A stretch of 64,000 nucleotides of DNA, taken from Alphaproteobacteria bacterium (GTDB lineage: Bacteria; Pseudomonadota; Alphaproteobacteria; Rhodospirillales; Rhodospirillaceae). Location: NCBI GenBank assembly GCA_030604885.1, contig JAUVUZ010000018.1:1-64000 (forward strand), written 5' to 3'. The notes under the pieces were generated by a model. The model saw only the letters and a list, made by a program, of their open reading frames with translations, did not search any database and was not told the origin of the DNA. Position numbers and translations under genes: made by a program. Below, one piece after another: positions 35,048-42,257 of this stretch. Positions within the stretch are counted from its first letter, which is position 1; each line of letters starts with the position of its first letter.

Positions 35048-35604
35048 ACCAGCGCCAGATGCTCGCCGAGAATGCCGACGCCCAGCGCGATCAGCGCCAG
35101 ACCGCCCGCGCCCGCCGCCCAGCGGCCGAAGCGGCGGCCGATCAGGCCGCCCACCAGCATGCCGCCGGTGGACATCACGAAGGTGGTGGCGCCGATCGCC
35201 GCGGCGATCGTCACGATCTCCACGTCCAGCAGCGCCAGCGACACGCCCACCGCCATCGCGTCGATGCTGGTGCCGATCGCCGTCGCCACCAGGCCGAGGC
35301 GCGAGCCGCCCGGCGCCGCGCCCGCGTCGTCGGCGTTCTGCACCGCCTGGAACACCATGTGCCCGCCCACCGCCGCGAGCAGGGCGAAGGCGATCCAGTG
35401 GTCCACCGCGGCGACGTAATGGGCCGCCGCCATCCCCGCCAGCCAGCCGATCAGCGGCGTCAGCATCTCCACCGCGCCAAACACGAAGCCCGCGCGCACC
35501 GCCTCGCCGAAGCCCGGCGTGCGCGCCGCACCGCGACCCACGGAAACGATCAGCGCGTCGATCGACATGCCGAAGGCGATCACGGCGATGGCAAACGGAG
35601 ACAT
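35044..35604 (-). CDS. mntP: Manganese efflux pump MntP
   Basis: A 186-residue membrane protein with six hydrophobic segments, in two three-helix repeats. It has the MntP signature acidic residues in [15 protein letters not shown] (first repeat) and [18 protein letters not shown] (second repeat). MntP exports Mn2+ to avoid toxicity. The ATG at 35604 follows TAGGAATTCCC and matches the usual [17 protein letters not shown] beginning. The longer ORF upstream reads through the riboswitch. Regulation is by the yybP-ykoY manganese riboswitch directly upstream. Confidence 0.93.
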   Translation of the reverse strand: MSPFAIAVIAFGMSIDALIVSVGRGAARTPGFGEAVRAGFVFGAVEMLTPLIGWLAGMAAAHYVAAVDHWIAFALLAAVGGHMVFQAVQNADDAGAAPGGSRLGLVATAIGTSIDAMAVGVSLALLDVEIVTIAAAIGATTFVMSTGGMLVGGLIGRRFGRWAAGAGGLALIALGVGILGEHLALV

Positions 35605-35664
35605 GGGAATTCCTAACGGTGGGCCGGGATCCGGGCGCACCTCCGGCCAAGCCCGAACGGCCGG

Positions 35665-35778
35665 TGTCGCCACGGTCTTGCCGGGCCGGACGAAATCCGG
35701 CTGGCCGCGCCACGCGAATGCGAGTGTGTTGACGCGGCCCCGCCCGAAGGCGGTGGCTACTCCCCGATGGCGCCCACA
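35665..35778 (-). ncRNA. yybP-ykoY manganese riboswitch upstream of mntP
   Basis: Read on the minus strand the conserved family segments are present: GGGGAGTAG (35765-35757), CGTCAACA in the second loop, and GGCAAGACC, with hairpin arms CACCGCC-TTCG-GGCGG and a G/C-rich stem between. A closing helix can form between GGCGCCAT and GTGGCGAC with a single mismatch. The aptamer ends about 65 bases before the mntP start. That distance contains a pairable GGCCGGTG/AGCCCGAACGGCC region suited to translation or termination control. High Mn2+ would switch mntP on. Confidence 0.88.
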
Positions 35779-35803
35779 TACCCCCCTGTGCGCGGCGGGT
35801 CAA
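35775..35803 (-). promoter_or_regulatory. Promoter of the manganese riboswitch-mntP transcript
   Basis: On the minus strand TTGACC (35803-35798), a 17-base spacer and TATGTG (35780-35775). The start of transcription should fall at or just inside the riboswitch closing helix, which is consistent with a leader made solely of the aptamer. Confidence 0.6.
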
Positions 35804-35869
35804 CCCTTGAAAAACAACGGAATCCCCAATGCGAATCGCTTGCATTCGAATCGTCGGCGCAAGCGTGCG

Positions 35870-36871
35870 TCATCCTTTCCGAAACCGCGCGCGCCAGCTT
35901 TCGAAGCGGCCGGCGCTTTCCGCCGCGACGATCGCCCGGCCCGCCGCCCGCGTCAGGCAATCCGCCGCCACCGCCCCCAGCACCGCGACTCCCGCCGCGC
36001 GCGGCCGCGCCAGCGGGCGGCGGTGGGTGGCGAGCACGAACACGCTGTCGCCGTCGAACGGCGTGTGCAGCGGCCGGATCGCCCGGGCGAGGCCGTCGTG
36101 GGCCATGGTCGCCACCCGCAGCGCCTCCTCCCGGGTGAGATCCGCATCCGTCGCCACCACCGCCAGGGTGGTGTTGGCGCCCGGCTCCAGCGCCCCCAGC
36201 ATCGGCAGATCCGGCGAAAGTCCCACCGGCGCGGCGGGCGGCGCCTGCCCCAGCATCTCCCCCGCCTGCTCCCACGCCCAGGCCCACAGGGTCGAGGTGC
36301 CCGGATAGGTGACGCCCCCCAGCGAATTCACCGCCGCCAGCCCGCCCACCGTCACGCCGTCGTCCAGCACCGCCGAGGCGCTGCCGAGGCCGCCCTTCAA
36401 ATCCCCCGCCTTCGCCCCCATGCCCGCGCCCGCGTTGCCCAGGGCGAACTCCAGCCCCGCCGCCTCGCACGCCGCCAGCGCCAGCTCCCGGTGCGGCGGC
36501 GGGCCGGACTTGTCGCCGCCGTTGGCGAGGTCGAACAGCACCGCCGCGGGCACGATCGGCACCACCCGGTCCGCCACCGGAAACCCCCGGCCGCGCTCCG
36601 CCAGCCAACCCATCGCCGCATCCGCCGCCGCCAGCCCGAACGCCGAACCGCCCGCCAGCACCACCGCGTCCACCCGCTCCACCAGCCGCCCCGGCGCCAG
36701 CGCGTCCGTCTCCCGCGTGCCCGGGCCGCCGCCGCGCACGTCCACCGCCGCCAGCGCCCGCTCGTCGGGCAACACCACCGTCACCCCGGTCAACACCCGG
36801 GCATCCTCCGCGTTGCCCACGCGAATGCCGGGAACGTCGGTGATGAGATTGCGGGGGCCGGGGCGGATCAT
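35870..36871 (-). CDS. P1 family (DmpA/S58-type) peptidase
   Basis: A 333-residue self-processing aminopeptidase-like protein. Typical parts are LITDVPGIRVGNAEDARVLTG at the start, AVVLAGGSAFGLAAADA, FALGNAGAGMGAKAG, LKGGLGSASAVLDDG, GGLAAVNSLGGV, and GANTTLAVVATDADLTREEA (about 231). In this family the chain is cut before the catalytic Thr/Ser of the last motif, giving alpha and beta subunits. The ATG at 36871 follows AAAGGAGA. Upstream codons in the ORF are repeat sequence. The substrate (N-terminal peptide or beta-peptide) is unknown. Confidence 0.88.
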   Translation of the reverse strand: MIRPGPRNLITDVPGIRVGNAEDARVLTGVTVVLPDERALAAVDVRGGGPGTRETDALAPGRLVERVDAVVLAGGSAFGLAAADAAMGWLAERGRGFPVADRVVPIVPAAVLFDLANGGDKSGPPPHRELALAACEAAGLEFALGNAGAGMGAKAGDLKGGLGSASAVLDDGVTVGGLAAVNSLGGVTYPGTSTLWAWAWEQAGEMLGQAPPAAPVGLSPDLPMLGALEPGANTTLAVVATDADLTREEALRVATMAHDGLARAIRPLHTPFDGDSVFVLATHRRPLARPRAAGVAVLGAVAADCLTRAAGRAIVAAESAGRFESWRARFRKG

Positions 36872-36887
36872 GGCGGTCTCCTTTGAA

Positions 36888-37063
36888 AAACAAGGCCGGG
36901 CGCTGCCCGGACCCGCGAGGGGACTCGGTCCCCTCGACCCCATTGTTTTGGTTTTCCGCGTAGCGGGATCGAATCGTCACGCCGCGTGATGATGGGATAG
37001 CGCTTCGCGCGAAAACCAGAACGTCCGGGAGGTGCGGAGGGACCGAGTCCCTCCGCGAAGTTT
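36888..37063 (+). repeat. Compound palindromic repeat, copy C
   Basis: This is the most complete copy. It has GGCCGGGCGCTGCCCGG, then GAGGGGAC-TCG-GTCCCCTC followed by GACCCCATTGTTTTGGTTTT, a CGTAGCGG/GCGCTTCGCGCG middle part, GGGAGGTGC, and the terminal hairpin GCGGAGGGAC-CGA-GTCCCTCCGC followed by AAGTTTTT. It lies between the P1 peptidase start and the ubiA stop. Confidence 0.85.
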
Positions 37064-37068
37064 TTGGT

Positions 37069-37986
37069 TCACACGTGCGCGGCCAGCGCCGCGACCGTCA
37101 CCAGCAGGCCGAAGTCGCGGTTGGATTTGAAGCGGGCGAGGCAGTTGGGTTGGTTGTCGGTGTCGACGGTGGCGACCTGCCAGGCGAGGTGGAGGGCGGC
37201 GAGGGCGAGGGGCGGCCACGCCCACGGGCCGCTTCCGGCCACGGCGAAGGCGGCGGCGACGCACAGCATGGCGAGGGTGTAGATGGCGACGAGGAAGGGG
37301 CGGGTGCGGCGGCCGAGGGCGAGGGCGGAGGAGCGCACGCCGATCTTGCGGTCGTCGTCCTTGTCCTGGTGGGCGTAGATGGTGTCGTAGCCGAGGGTCC
37401 AGCAGATGCCGCCCGCGTAGAGCAGGGCGGCGGGCCAATCGAGGGTGCCCGCCACCGCCGCCCAGCCCACCAGCGCGCCCCAGTTGAAGGCGAGGCCGAG
37501 CCACGCCTGGGGCCAGTCGGTGATGCGCTTCATGAACGGGTAGGCGACGAGGATCGGCACCGACAGCGCGCCGACGACGACGGTGAAGCGGTCGAACTGC
37601 ACCAGCACGCCGAGGCCCGCCAGCATCAGGGCGAGGGTGAAGGCGACGGCGGCGGGCACGCCGACCTCGCCGGAGGGGATCGGGCGGGTGGCGGTGCGTT
37701 CGACGCGGCCGTCGAAATCGCGGTCGGCGATGTCGTTGATGGCGCAGCCCGCGCCGCGCATGATCACCGCGCCGAGGGCGAACAGCAGGCCGTAATGCCA
37801 GATGCGCGCGTCGCCCGGGCCGTCGGCGGCGAGCGCGGCGCTCCACCAGCAGGGGAGCAGCAGCAGCCAGGTGCCGATCGGCCGGTCGAGGCGCATCAGC
37901 TTGAGATAGGGGCGGACGCGCCGGGGCATCCGGTCGACCCAGCCGTCCGGTCGCATGTCGGTGAAGGTTGGCTTGGCGGTGTCCAT
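37069..37986 (-). CDS. ubiA: 4-hydroxybenzoate octaprenyltransferase
   Basis: A 305-residue inner-membrane prenyltransferase with eight to nine hydrophobic segments. It joins a polyprenyl diphosphate to 4-hydroxybenzoate in ubiquinone synthesis. The first aspartate-rich motif is NDIADRDFDGRVERTATRP. The second is YDTIYAHQDKDDDRKIG. LKLMRLDRPIGTWLLLLPC precedes the first helix. I chose MDTAKPTF (37986) over an ORF start at 38052, which would overlap the divergent rsmE. Its substrate step precedes that of ubiD at 32.6 kb. Confidence 0.93.
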   Translation of the reverse strand: MDTAKPTFTDMRPDGWVDRMPRRVRPYLKLMRLDRPIGTWLLLLPCWWSAALAADGPGDARIWHYGLLFALGAVIMRGAGCAINDIADRDFDGRVERTATRPIPSGEVGVPAAVAFTLALMLAGLGVLVQFDRFTVVVGALSVPILVAYPFMKRITDWPQAWLGLAFNWGALVGWAAVAGTLDWPAALLYAGGICWTLGYDTIYAHQDKDDDRKIGVRSSALALGRRTRPFLVAIYTLAMLCVAAAFAVAGSGPWAWPPLALAALHLAWQVATVDTDNQPNCLARFKSNRDFGLLVTVAALAAHV

Positions 37987-38032
37987 GGGGCATACACTAC
38001 GCCAAGCCCCTTCGCCGAACAACGGAATCGCC

Positions 38033-38791
38033 ATGAGCCGCACCGCCTCCACCGCGCCGCGCCTGTACGTTCCCGACCCCCTGGCGCCGGGCGCCGAGGT
38101 TCCCCTGGCCGCGCCCCAGGCCCATTATCTGCGCGACGTGATGCGGATGGCGCCGGGCGGCGCGGTGCGGCTGTTCAACGGCCGCGACGGCGCCTGGCTG
38201 GCCGAGATTTCCGCCCTCGGCAAGGGCAAGGGGGCGGTGCGCTGCGCCGAGCGCATCGCGCCGCAGCGGCCGGAGCCGGACGTGTGGCTGCTGTTCGCGC
38301 CGCTCAAATCCGCCCGCCAGGACATGCTGGTGGAAAAGGCGGTGGAGCTGGGGGTTTCGGTGTTGCAGCCGGTGCTGACCGAGCGCACCCAGACCCGCCG
38401 CGTCAACCCCGAGCGGCTCGCCGCGCAGGTCGTCGAGGCGGCCGAGCAGTGCGAACGCCTGACCCTGCCCGAGGTGCGGCCGCTCGCCGACCTGTTCGAC
38501 CTGCTCGCCGCCTGGCCCGCCGGGCGCACCCTATTCCACGGCGACGAGACCGGCGGCGGAACCCCGGCGCTGGCGGCGTTTTCGGCGCCGCCGGGGGCGG
38601 GGGGCGACGCGCTGCTGGTGGGGCCGGAGGGAGGATTTTCACCCCGCGAGCTTGACGTTTTGCGGGCCGCTTCCTTTTCTTTGGGGGTCGGTTTCGGCCC
38701 CCGCATCCTGCGCGCCGAGACCGCCGCCCTGGCCGCCCTGTCGCTGTGGCAGGCGACGCGGGGGGATGGTGGCCTGACCCCGGGCTGCTAG
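38033..38791 (+). CDS. rsmE: 16S rRNA (uracil1498-N3)-methyltransferase
   Basis: A 252-residue SPOUT-class RNA methyltransferase that modifies U1498 of 16S rRNA. It has a PUA-like N-terminal domain (HYLRDVMRMAPGGAVRLFNGR). The knotted SAM-binding C-terminal domain shows LLFAPLKSARQDMLVEKAVELG, QPVLTERTQTRRVN, EAAEQCERLTLPEV, LLVGPEGGFSPRELD and LGPRILRAETA-like GFGPRILRAETAALAAL. The ATG at 38033 is chosen because it gives the normal N terminus. It is divergent from ubiA with a 46-base gap, and is followed by gshA on the same strand. Confidence 0.93.
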   Translation: MSRTASTAPRLYVPDPLAPGAEVPLAAPQAHYLRDVMRMAPGGAVRLFNGRDGAWLAEISALGKGKGAVRCAERIAPQRPEPDVWLLFAPLKSARQDMLVEKAVELGVSVLQPVLTERTQTRRVNPERLAAQVVEAAEQCERLTLPEVRPLADLFDLLAAWPAGRTLFHGDETGGGTPALAAFSAPPGAGGDALLVGPEGGFSPRELDVLRAASFSLGVGFGPRILRAETAALAALSLWQATRGDGGLTPGC

Positions 38792-38815
38792 GAAAATCAA
38801 GGAGTTCGATGACCA

Positions 38816-40180
38816 ATGACGACCACCGTTTCGGACTCCCCGGCAATCGCGGGCGTTGTCGACCTCGCGCGCTATCTCGCCGACGGCTGCAAGCCCAAAT
38901 CCGCCTGGCGGATCGGCACCGAGCACGAGAAGTTCGTGTTCTGCCGCAACAGCCTGAAGCCCTTGGCCTACGACGGCGACAAGAGCATCCGTACCCTCCT
39001 GGAAGCGATGATCCCCCAGGGCTGGACCCCGGTGATGGAGGGCGGCAACCCGATCGCCCTGACCCACGCCGACGGCTCCTCCATCACCCTGGAGCCGGGC
39101 GGGCAGCTGGAGCTTTCGGGCGCGCCGCTCGGAACCATCCACGACACCTGCGTCGAAACCTCGGCCCACCTCAACACCCTCAAGGCGATCGCCGAGCCGC
39201 TCGGCATCGGCATGATCGGCCTGGGCTTCCACCCCAAGTGGCCGCGCGAGGCGTTCACCTGGATGCCCAAGGGCCGCTACGCGATCATGCGCCGCTACAT
39301 GCCCACGCGCGGCACCCGGGGGCTGGACATGATGCTGCGCACCTGCACCGTGCAGGTGAACCTGGATTTCTCCTCCGAAGCCGACATGGTGAAGAAGTTC
39401 CGCGTCTCCCTGGCGCTCCAGCCGATCGCCACCGCTCTCTTCGCCAACTCGCCGTTCACCGAGGGGCGGCCCAACGGCTTCAAGAGCTACCGCGCCGACA
39501 TCTGGACCGACACCGACCCGGACCGCACCGGCACGCCGGAATTCGTGTTCGACGACGGCATGGGCTTCGAGCGCTACGTCGACTACATGCTCGACGTGCC
39601 GATGTACTTCGTCCACCGCGGCGACCGCTACATCGACGCCTCGGGCCAGTCGTTCCGAGACTTCATGGCGGGCAAGCTGCCCGCCCTGCCGGGCGAGCGG
39701 CCGACTCTCGACGACTGGGCCGACCACATCACCACCGCCTTCCCCGAGGTGCGCCTGAAGCGCTACCTCGAAATGCGCGGCGCCGACGGCTCGCGCTGGT
39801 GCCACCTCTGCGCCCTGCCCGCCTTCTGGGTCGGCCTGCTGTACGACGACACCGCCCTCGACGCCGCGTGGGATCTGGTGAAATCCTGGACCCCGGCGGA
39901 CCGCTTCGGCCTCGCCGCCGTGGCCCGCCGCGACGGCCTGGCGGGCAGCTTCAAATGCCGCCCGGTGAAGGATCTCGCCCACGAGGTTCTCGCCATCGCC
40001 AAGGACGGCCTCGCCCGCCGCGCCCGGCGCAACGCCGCGGGGGAGGACGAAACCAAGTTCCTCGCCGTGCTCGAGGCGATGGTCGCCTCGGGCCGCACCC
40101 AGGCCGACGAACTCCTCGACCTCTACCACGGCGCCTGGAACGGCTCGGTGGACCCGGCGTTCGAGGCGTTCTCGTACTGA
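38816..40180 (+). CDS. gshA: Glutamate-cysteine ligase (class 3, plant/alphaproteobacterial type)
   Basis: A 454-residue enzyme making gamma-glutamylcysteine, the first step of glutathione synthesis. It belongs to the GCS2-like group typical of Alphaproteobacteria and plants. Features include WRIGTEHEKFVFCRNSLKPL, EGGNPIALTHADGSSITLEPGGQ, ELSGAPLGTIHDTCVE, GFHPKWPREAFTWMPKGRY, and MRRYMPTRGTRGLDMMLRTC with TVQVNLDFSSEADM. It begins 24 bases after the rsmE stop and is likely co-transcribed. A repeat copy follows its stop. Confidence 0.94.
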   Translation: MTTTVSDSPAIAGVVDLARYLADGCKPKSAWRIGTEHEKFVFCRNSLKPLAYDGDKSIRTLLEAMIPQGWTPVMEGGNPIALTHADGSSITLEPGGQLELSGAPLGTIHDTCVETSAHLNTLKAIAEPLGIGMIGLGFHPKWPREAFTWMPKGRYAIMRRYMPTRGTRGLDMMLRTCTVQVNLDFSSEADMVKKFRVSLALQPIATALFANSPFTEGRPNGFKSYRADIWTDTDPDRTGTPEFVFDDGMGFERYVDYMLDVPMYFVHRGDRYIDASGQSFRDFMAGKLPALPGERPTLDDWADHITTAFPEVRLKRYLEMRGADGSRWCHLCALPAFWVGLLYDDTALDAAWDLVKSWTPADRFGLAAVARRDGLAGSFKCRPVKDLAHEVLAIAKDGLARRARRNAAGEDETKFLAVLEAMVASGRTQADELLDLYHGAWNGSVDPAFEAFSY

Positions 40181-40189
40181 AGAACGAGT

Positions 40190-40325
40190 CCTGTGGTGTT
40201 CGCGCGAAGCGCCGTCACGCCGCGCGATGGCTTGATCCCGCATCGCGGAAACCCGTACAACGAACGGGATCCAAGGGCCTCCCGGCCCTTGGCGGGTCCG
40301 GGCAGCGCCCGGCCTGGTTTTTCCT
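40190..40325 (-). repeat. Compound palindromic repeat, copy D (reverse orientation)
   Basis: In reverse complement it matches the family: GGCCGGGCGCTGCCCGGACC, then a CCAAGGGCCGGGAGGCCCTTGG hairpin in place of the usual GAGGGGAC stem. A middle part follows with GCGATGCGGGATCAAGCC, GCGCGGCGTGACGGCGC and TTCGCGCGAA. It lies between gshA and the chorismate mutase gene. Confidence 0.75.
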
Positions 40326-40338
40326 AGGAGACCACGAG

Positions 40339-40662
40339 ATGGACCTCACCCCCTCCGGCATGGACGAGATTCGCGACGCCATCGACGACCTCGACCGGCG
40401 CATCGTGCCCTTGCTGGCGGAGCGGGTGGCGTGGGTGAAGAGCGCCGCCGCGTTCAAGCCGACGCGGGAGGCGGTGGTGGTGCCGTGGCGGATCGAGGAC
40501 GTGGTGGACAAGGTGCGCGCCCACGCCGCCGCCGCCGGGGCGGACCCGGCGGTGCTGGAGGCGATCTACCGCGCGCTGATGGACGTCTCGATCGGCGAGG
40601 AGGCGAAGGCGTGGGACGCCTTACACCCGCGTGCCGCCGACCGTGATGCCGTCGATGCGTAG
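40339..40662 (+). CDS. Chorismate mutase type II (small, AroQ/PchB-like)
   Basis: A 107-residue all-helical protein of the CM_2 family. It has MDEIRDAIDDLDRRIVPLLAERVAWVK (N-terminal helix with catalytic Arg), FKPTREAVVVPWRIEDVV, and a C-terminal helix with LEAIYRALMDVSIGEEAK containing the catalytic Glu. Such stand-alone proteins convert chorismate to prephenate, or act as isochorismate-pyruvate lyase (PchB). The VPWRIEDVVDKVR segment resembles PchB-type members. A choice is not possible by eye. The ribosome site is TAGGAGA. The 3' end overlaps tldD by 42 bases. Confidence 0.8.
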   Translation: MDLTPSGMDEIRDAIDDLDRRIVPLLAERVAWVKSAAAFKPTREAVVVPWRIEDVVDKVRAHAAAAGADPAVLEAIYRALMDVSIGEEAKAWDALHPRAADRDAVDA

Positions 40663-42066
40663 GGTCGGCTGGCCGACGCCCACGGGCACGCCCTGGCCGT
40701 CCTTGCCGCAGGTGCCGACGCCGTGGTCGAGGGCGAGGTCGTTGCCGACCATGGCGACGCGGGTGAGCACGTCCGGCCCGTGGCCGATCAGCATCGCGCC
40801 CTTCACCGGCGCGCCGAGCCTGCCGTTTTCGATCAGGTAGGCTTCCGACGCCGAGAACACGAACTTGCCCGAGGTGATGTCCACCTGCCCGCCGCCGAAG
40901 TTGACGGCGTAGAGGCCCGACTTCACCGACGCGAGGATTTCCCCCGGGTCCTGATCGCCCGCCGCCATCACGGTGTTGGTCATGCGCGGCATCGGCGCGT
41001 AGGCGTGGCTTTCGCGCCGCCCGTTGCCGGTGGAGGCGGTGCCCATCAGCCGCGCGTTCATGCGGTCCTGCATGTAGCCCTTGAGGATGCCGTCCTCGAT
41101 CAGCACGGTGCGCTGGGAGGGGGTGCCCTCGTCGTCGATGGTGAGGGAGCCGCGCCGGTCCTGGATGGTGCCGTCGTCCACCACCGTCACCCCCTTGGCG
41201 GCGACCCGCTGGCCCACCCGCCCGGCGAAGGCGGAGGTGCCCTTGCGGTTGAAGTCGCCCTCGAGGCCGTGGCCGATCGCCTCGTGCAGCAGGATGCCGG
41301 GCCAGCCCGGCCCCAGCACCACGGTCGTCTCGCCCGCCGGGGCGTCGACCGAGACGAGGTTGACCTCGGCCTGGCGCACCGCCTCGTCCACCGCCTTTTT
41401 CCAGGCGTCGGGGGTAACGAAGCGGTCGTAGGCCTCGCGCCCGCCGCAGCCGAACGAGCCGGTTTCGCGGCGGCCGCCCCGCTCCATCATCACCGAGACG
41501 TTGACCCGTACCAGCGGGCGCACGTCGAAGGCGAGGGAGCCGTCGGCCCGCAGCACCGCCACCGCCTGCCAGCTGGCGGCGAGCGAGGCCATCACCTGGC
41601 GCACCGCCGGGTCCTTGGCGCGGGCGTAGGCGTCGATCTCCTTGAGGATCCCCACCTTGGCGGAGAAATCCAGGTCCTCCACCGGGTTGAGTTCGCCGTA
41701 GAGGTGGCGGTTGGTGCCGGGCGGCGGCAGCGCGAGGCTGCCCGCGTGCCCGCCGCGCGCCGCCTTGACGGTGTGCGCGGCGCGCTTCAGCAGGGTTTCG
41801 TCGAAGCCCTCGGCGTGGGCGTAGCCGGTCGCCTCGCCCGCCACCGCGCGCAGGCCGAAGCCGATGCCCTGCTCGTAGCTGGCGGTTTTCACCACCCCGT
41901 CGTCGAGGGCGAGGCCCTCGGCGCGGCGCGCCTCGAGGAACAGTTCGCCGTCGTCGCAGCCGGCGAGCGCGTCGGCGACGATGCGCCGGGCGGCTTCCGG
42001 CGCCAGCCCGGCGGGGGCGAAGAACAGCGCCTCGGGGGTGGCGGCGGGGGTGCGGGCGTCGGGCAT
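40621..42066 (-). CDS. tldD: Metalloprotease TldD
   Basis: A 481-residue catalytic subunit of the TldD/TldE peptidase. It carries the zinc motif HEAIGHGLEGDFNRKG (HExxxH), preceded by VVLGPGWPGILL. Further family parts are TIDDEGTPSQRTVLIEDGIL, MQDRMNARLMGTASTGNGRRES, PRMTNTVMAAGD, and GKFVFSASEAYLIENGRL. The ATG at 42066 is preceded by AGGAGA. The complex processes small modified peptides or degrades unfolded ones. Its likely partner PmbA is at 31.3 kb. It converges on the chorismate mutase gene with a 42-base overlap. Confidence 0.92.
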   Translation of the reverse strand: MPDARTPAATPEALFFAPAGLAPEAARRIVADALAGCDDGELFLEARRAEGLALDDGVVKTASYEQGIGFGLRAVAGEATGYAHAEGFDETLLKRAAHTVKAARGGHAGSLALPPPGTNRHLYGELNPVEDLDFSAKVGILKEIDAYARAKDPAVRQVMASLAASWQAVAVLRADGSLAFDVRPLVRVNVSVMMERGGRRETGSFGCGGREAYDRFVTPDAWKKAVDEAVRQAEVNLVSVDAPAGETTVVLGPGWPGILLHEAIGHGLEGDFNRKGTSAFAGRVGQRVAAKGVTVVDDGTIQDRRGSLTIDDEGTPSQRTVLIEDGILKGYMQDRMNARLMGTASTGNGRRESHAYAPMPRMTNTVMAAGDQDPGEILASVKSGLYAVNFGGGQVDITSGKFVFSASEAYLIENGRLGAPVKGAMLIGHGPDVLTRVAMVGNDLALDHGVGTCGKDGQGVPVGVGQPTLRIDGITVGGTRV

Positions 42067-42257
42067 GGGGTTCTCCTGGCAAGCGGGCGACGCTTCTGAC
42101 ATCGCCTCCCGCGCCGGAAAAAGCAAGCGCGGCACCGCGAAACCGCGGAAGGGCGCTTGCAACCGGGGCGCCGCGAAGCCAAATTTCCTGAGCAAAGCAG
42201 TTCGGTATTCGCCACCGGATGTTCGAGCGGATTGTGACCTTTTCCGGGGGTTTCTTC

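Noticed and set aside
36888-37063. Insertion sequence remnant between the P1 peptidase and ubiA
   Set aside because: No transposase fragment and no terminal inverted repeats with target duplication; it is one copy of the short palindromic repeat family.
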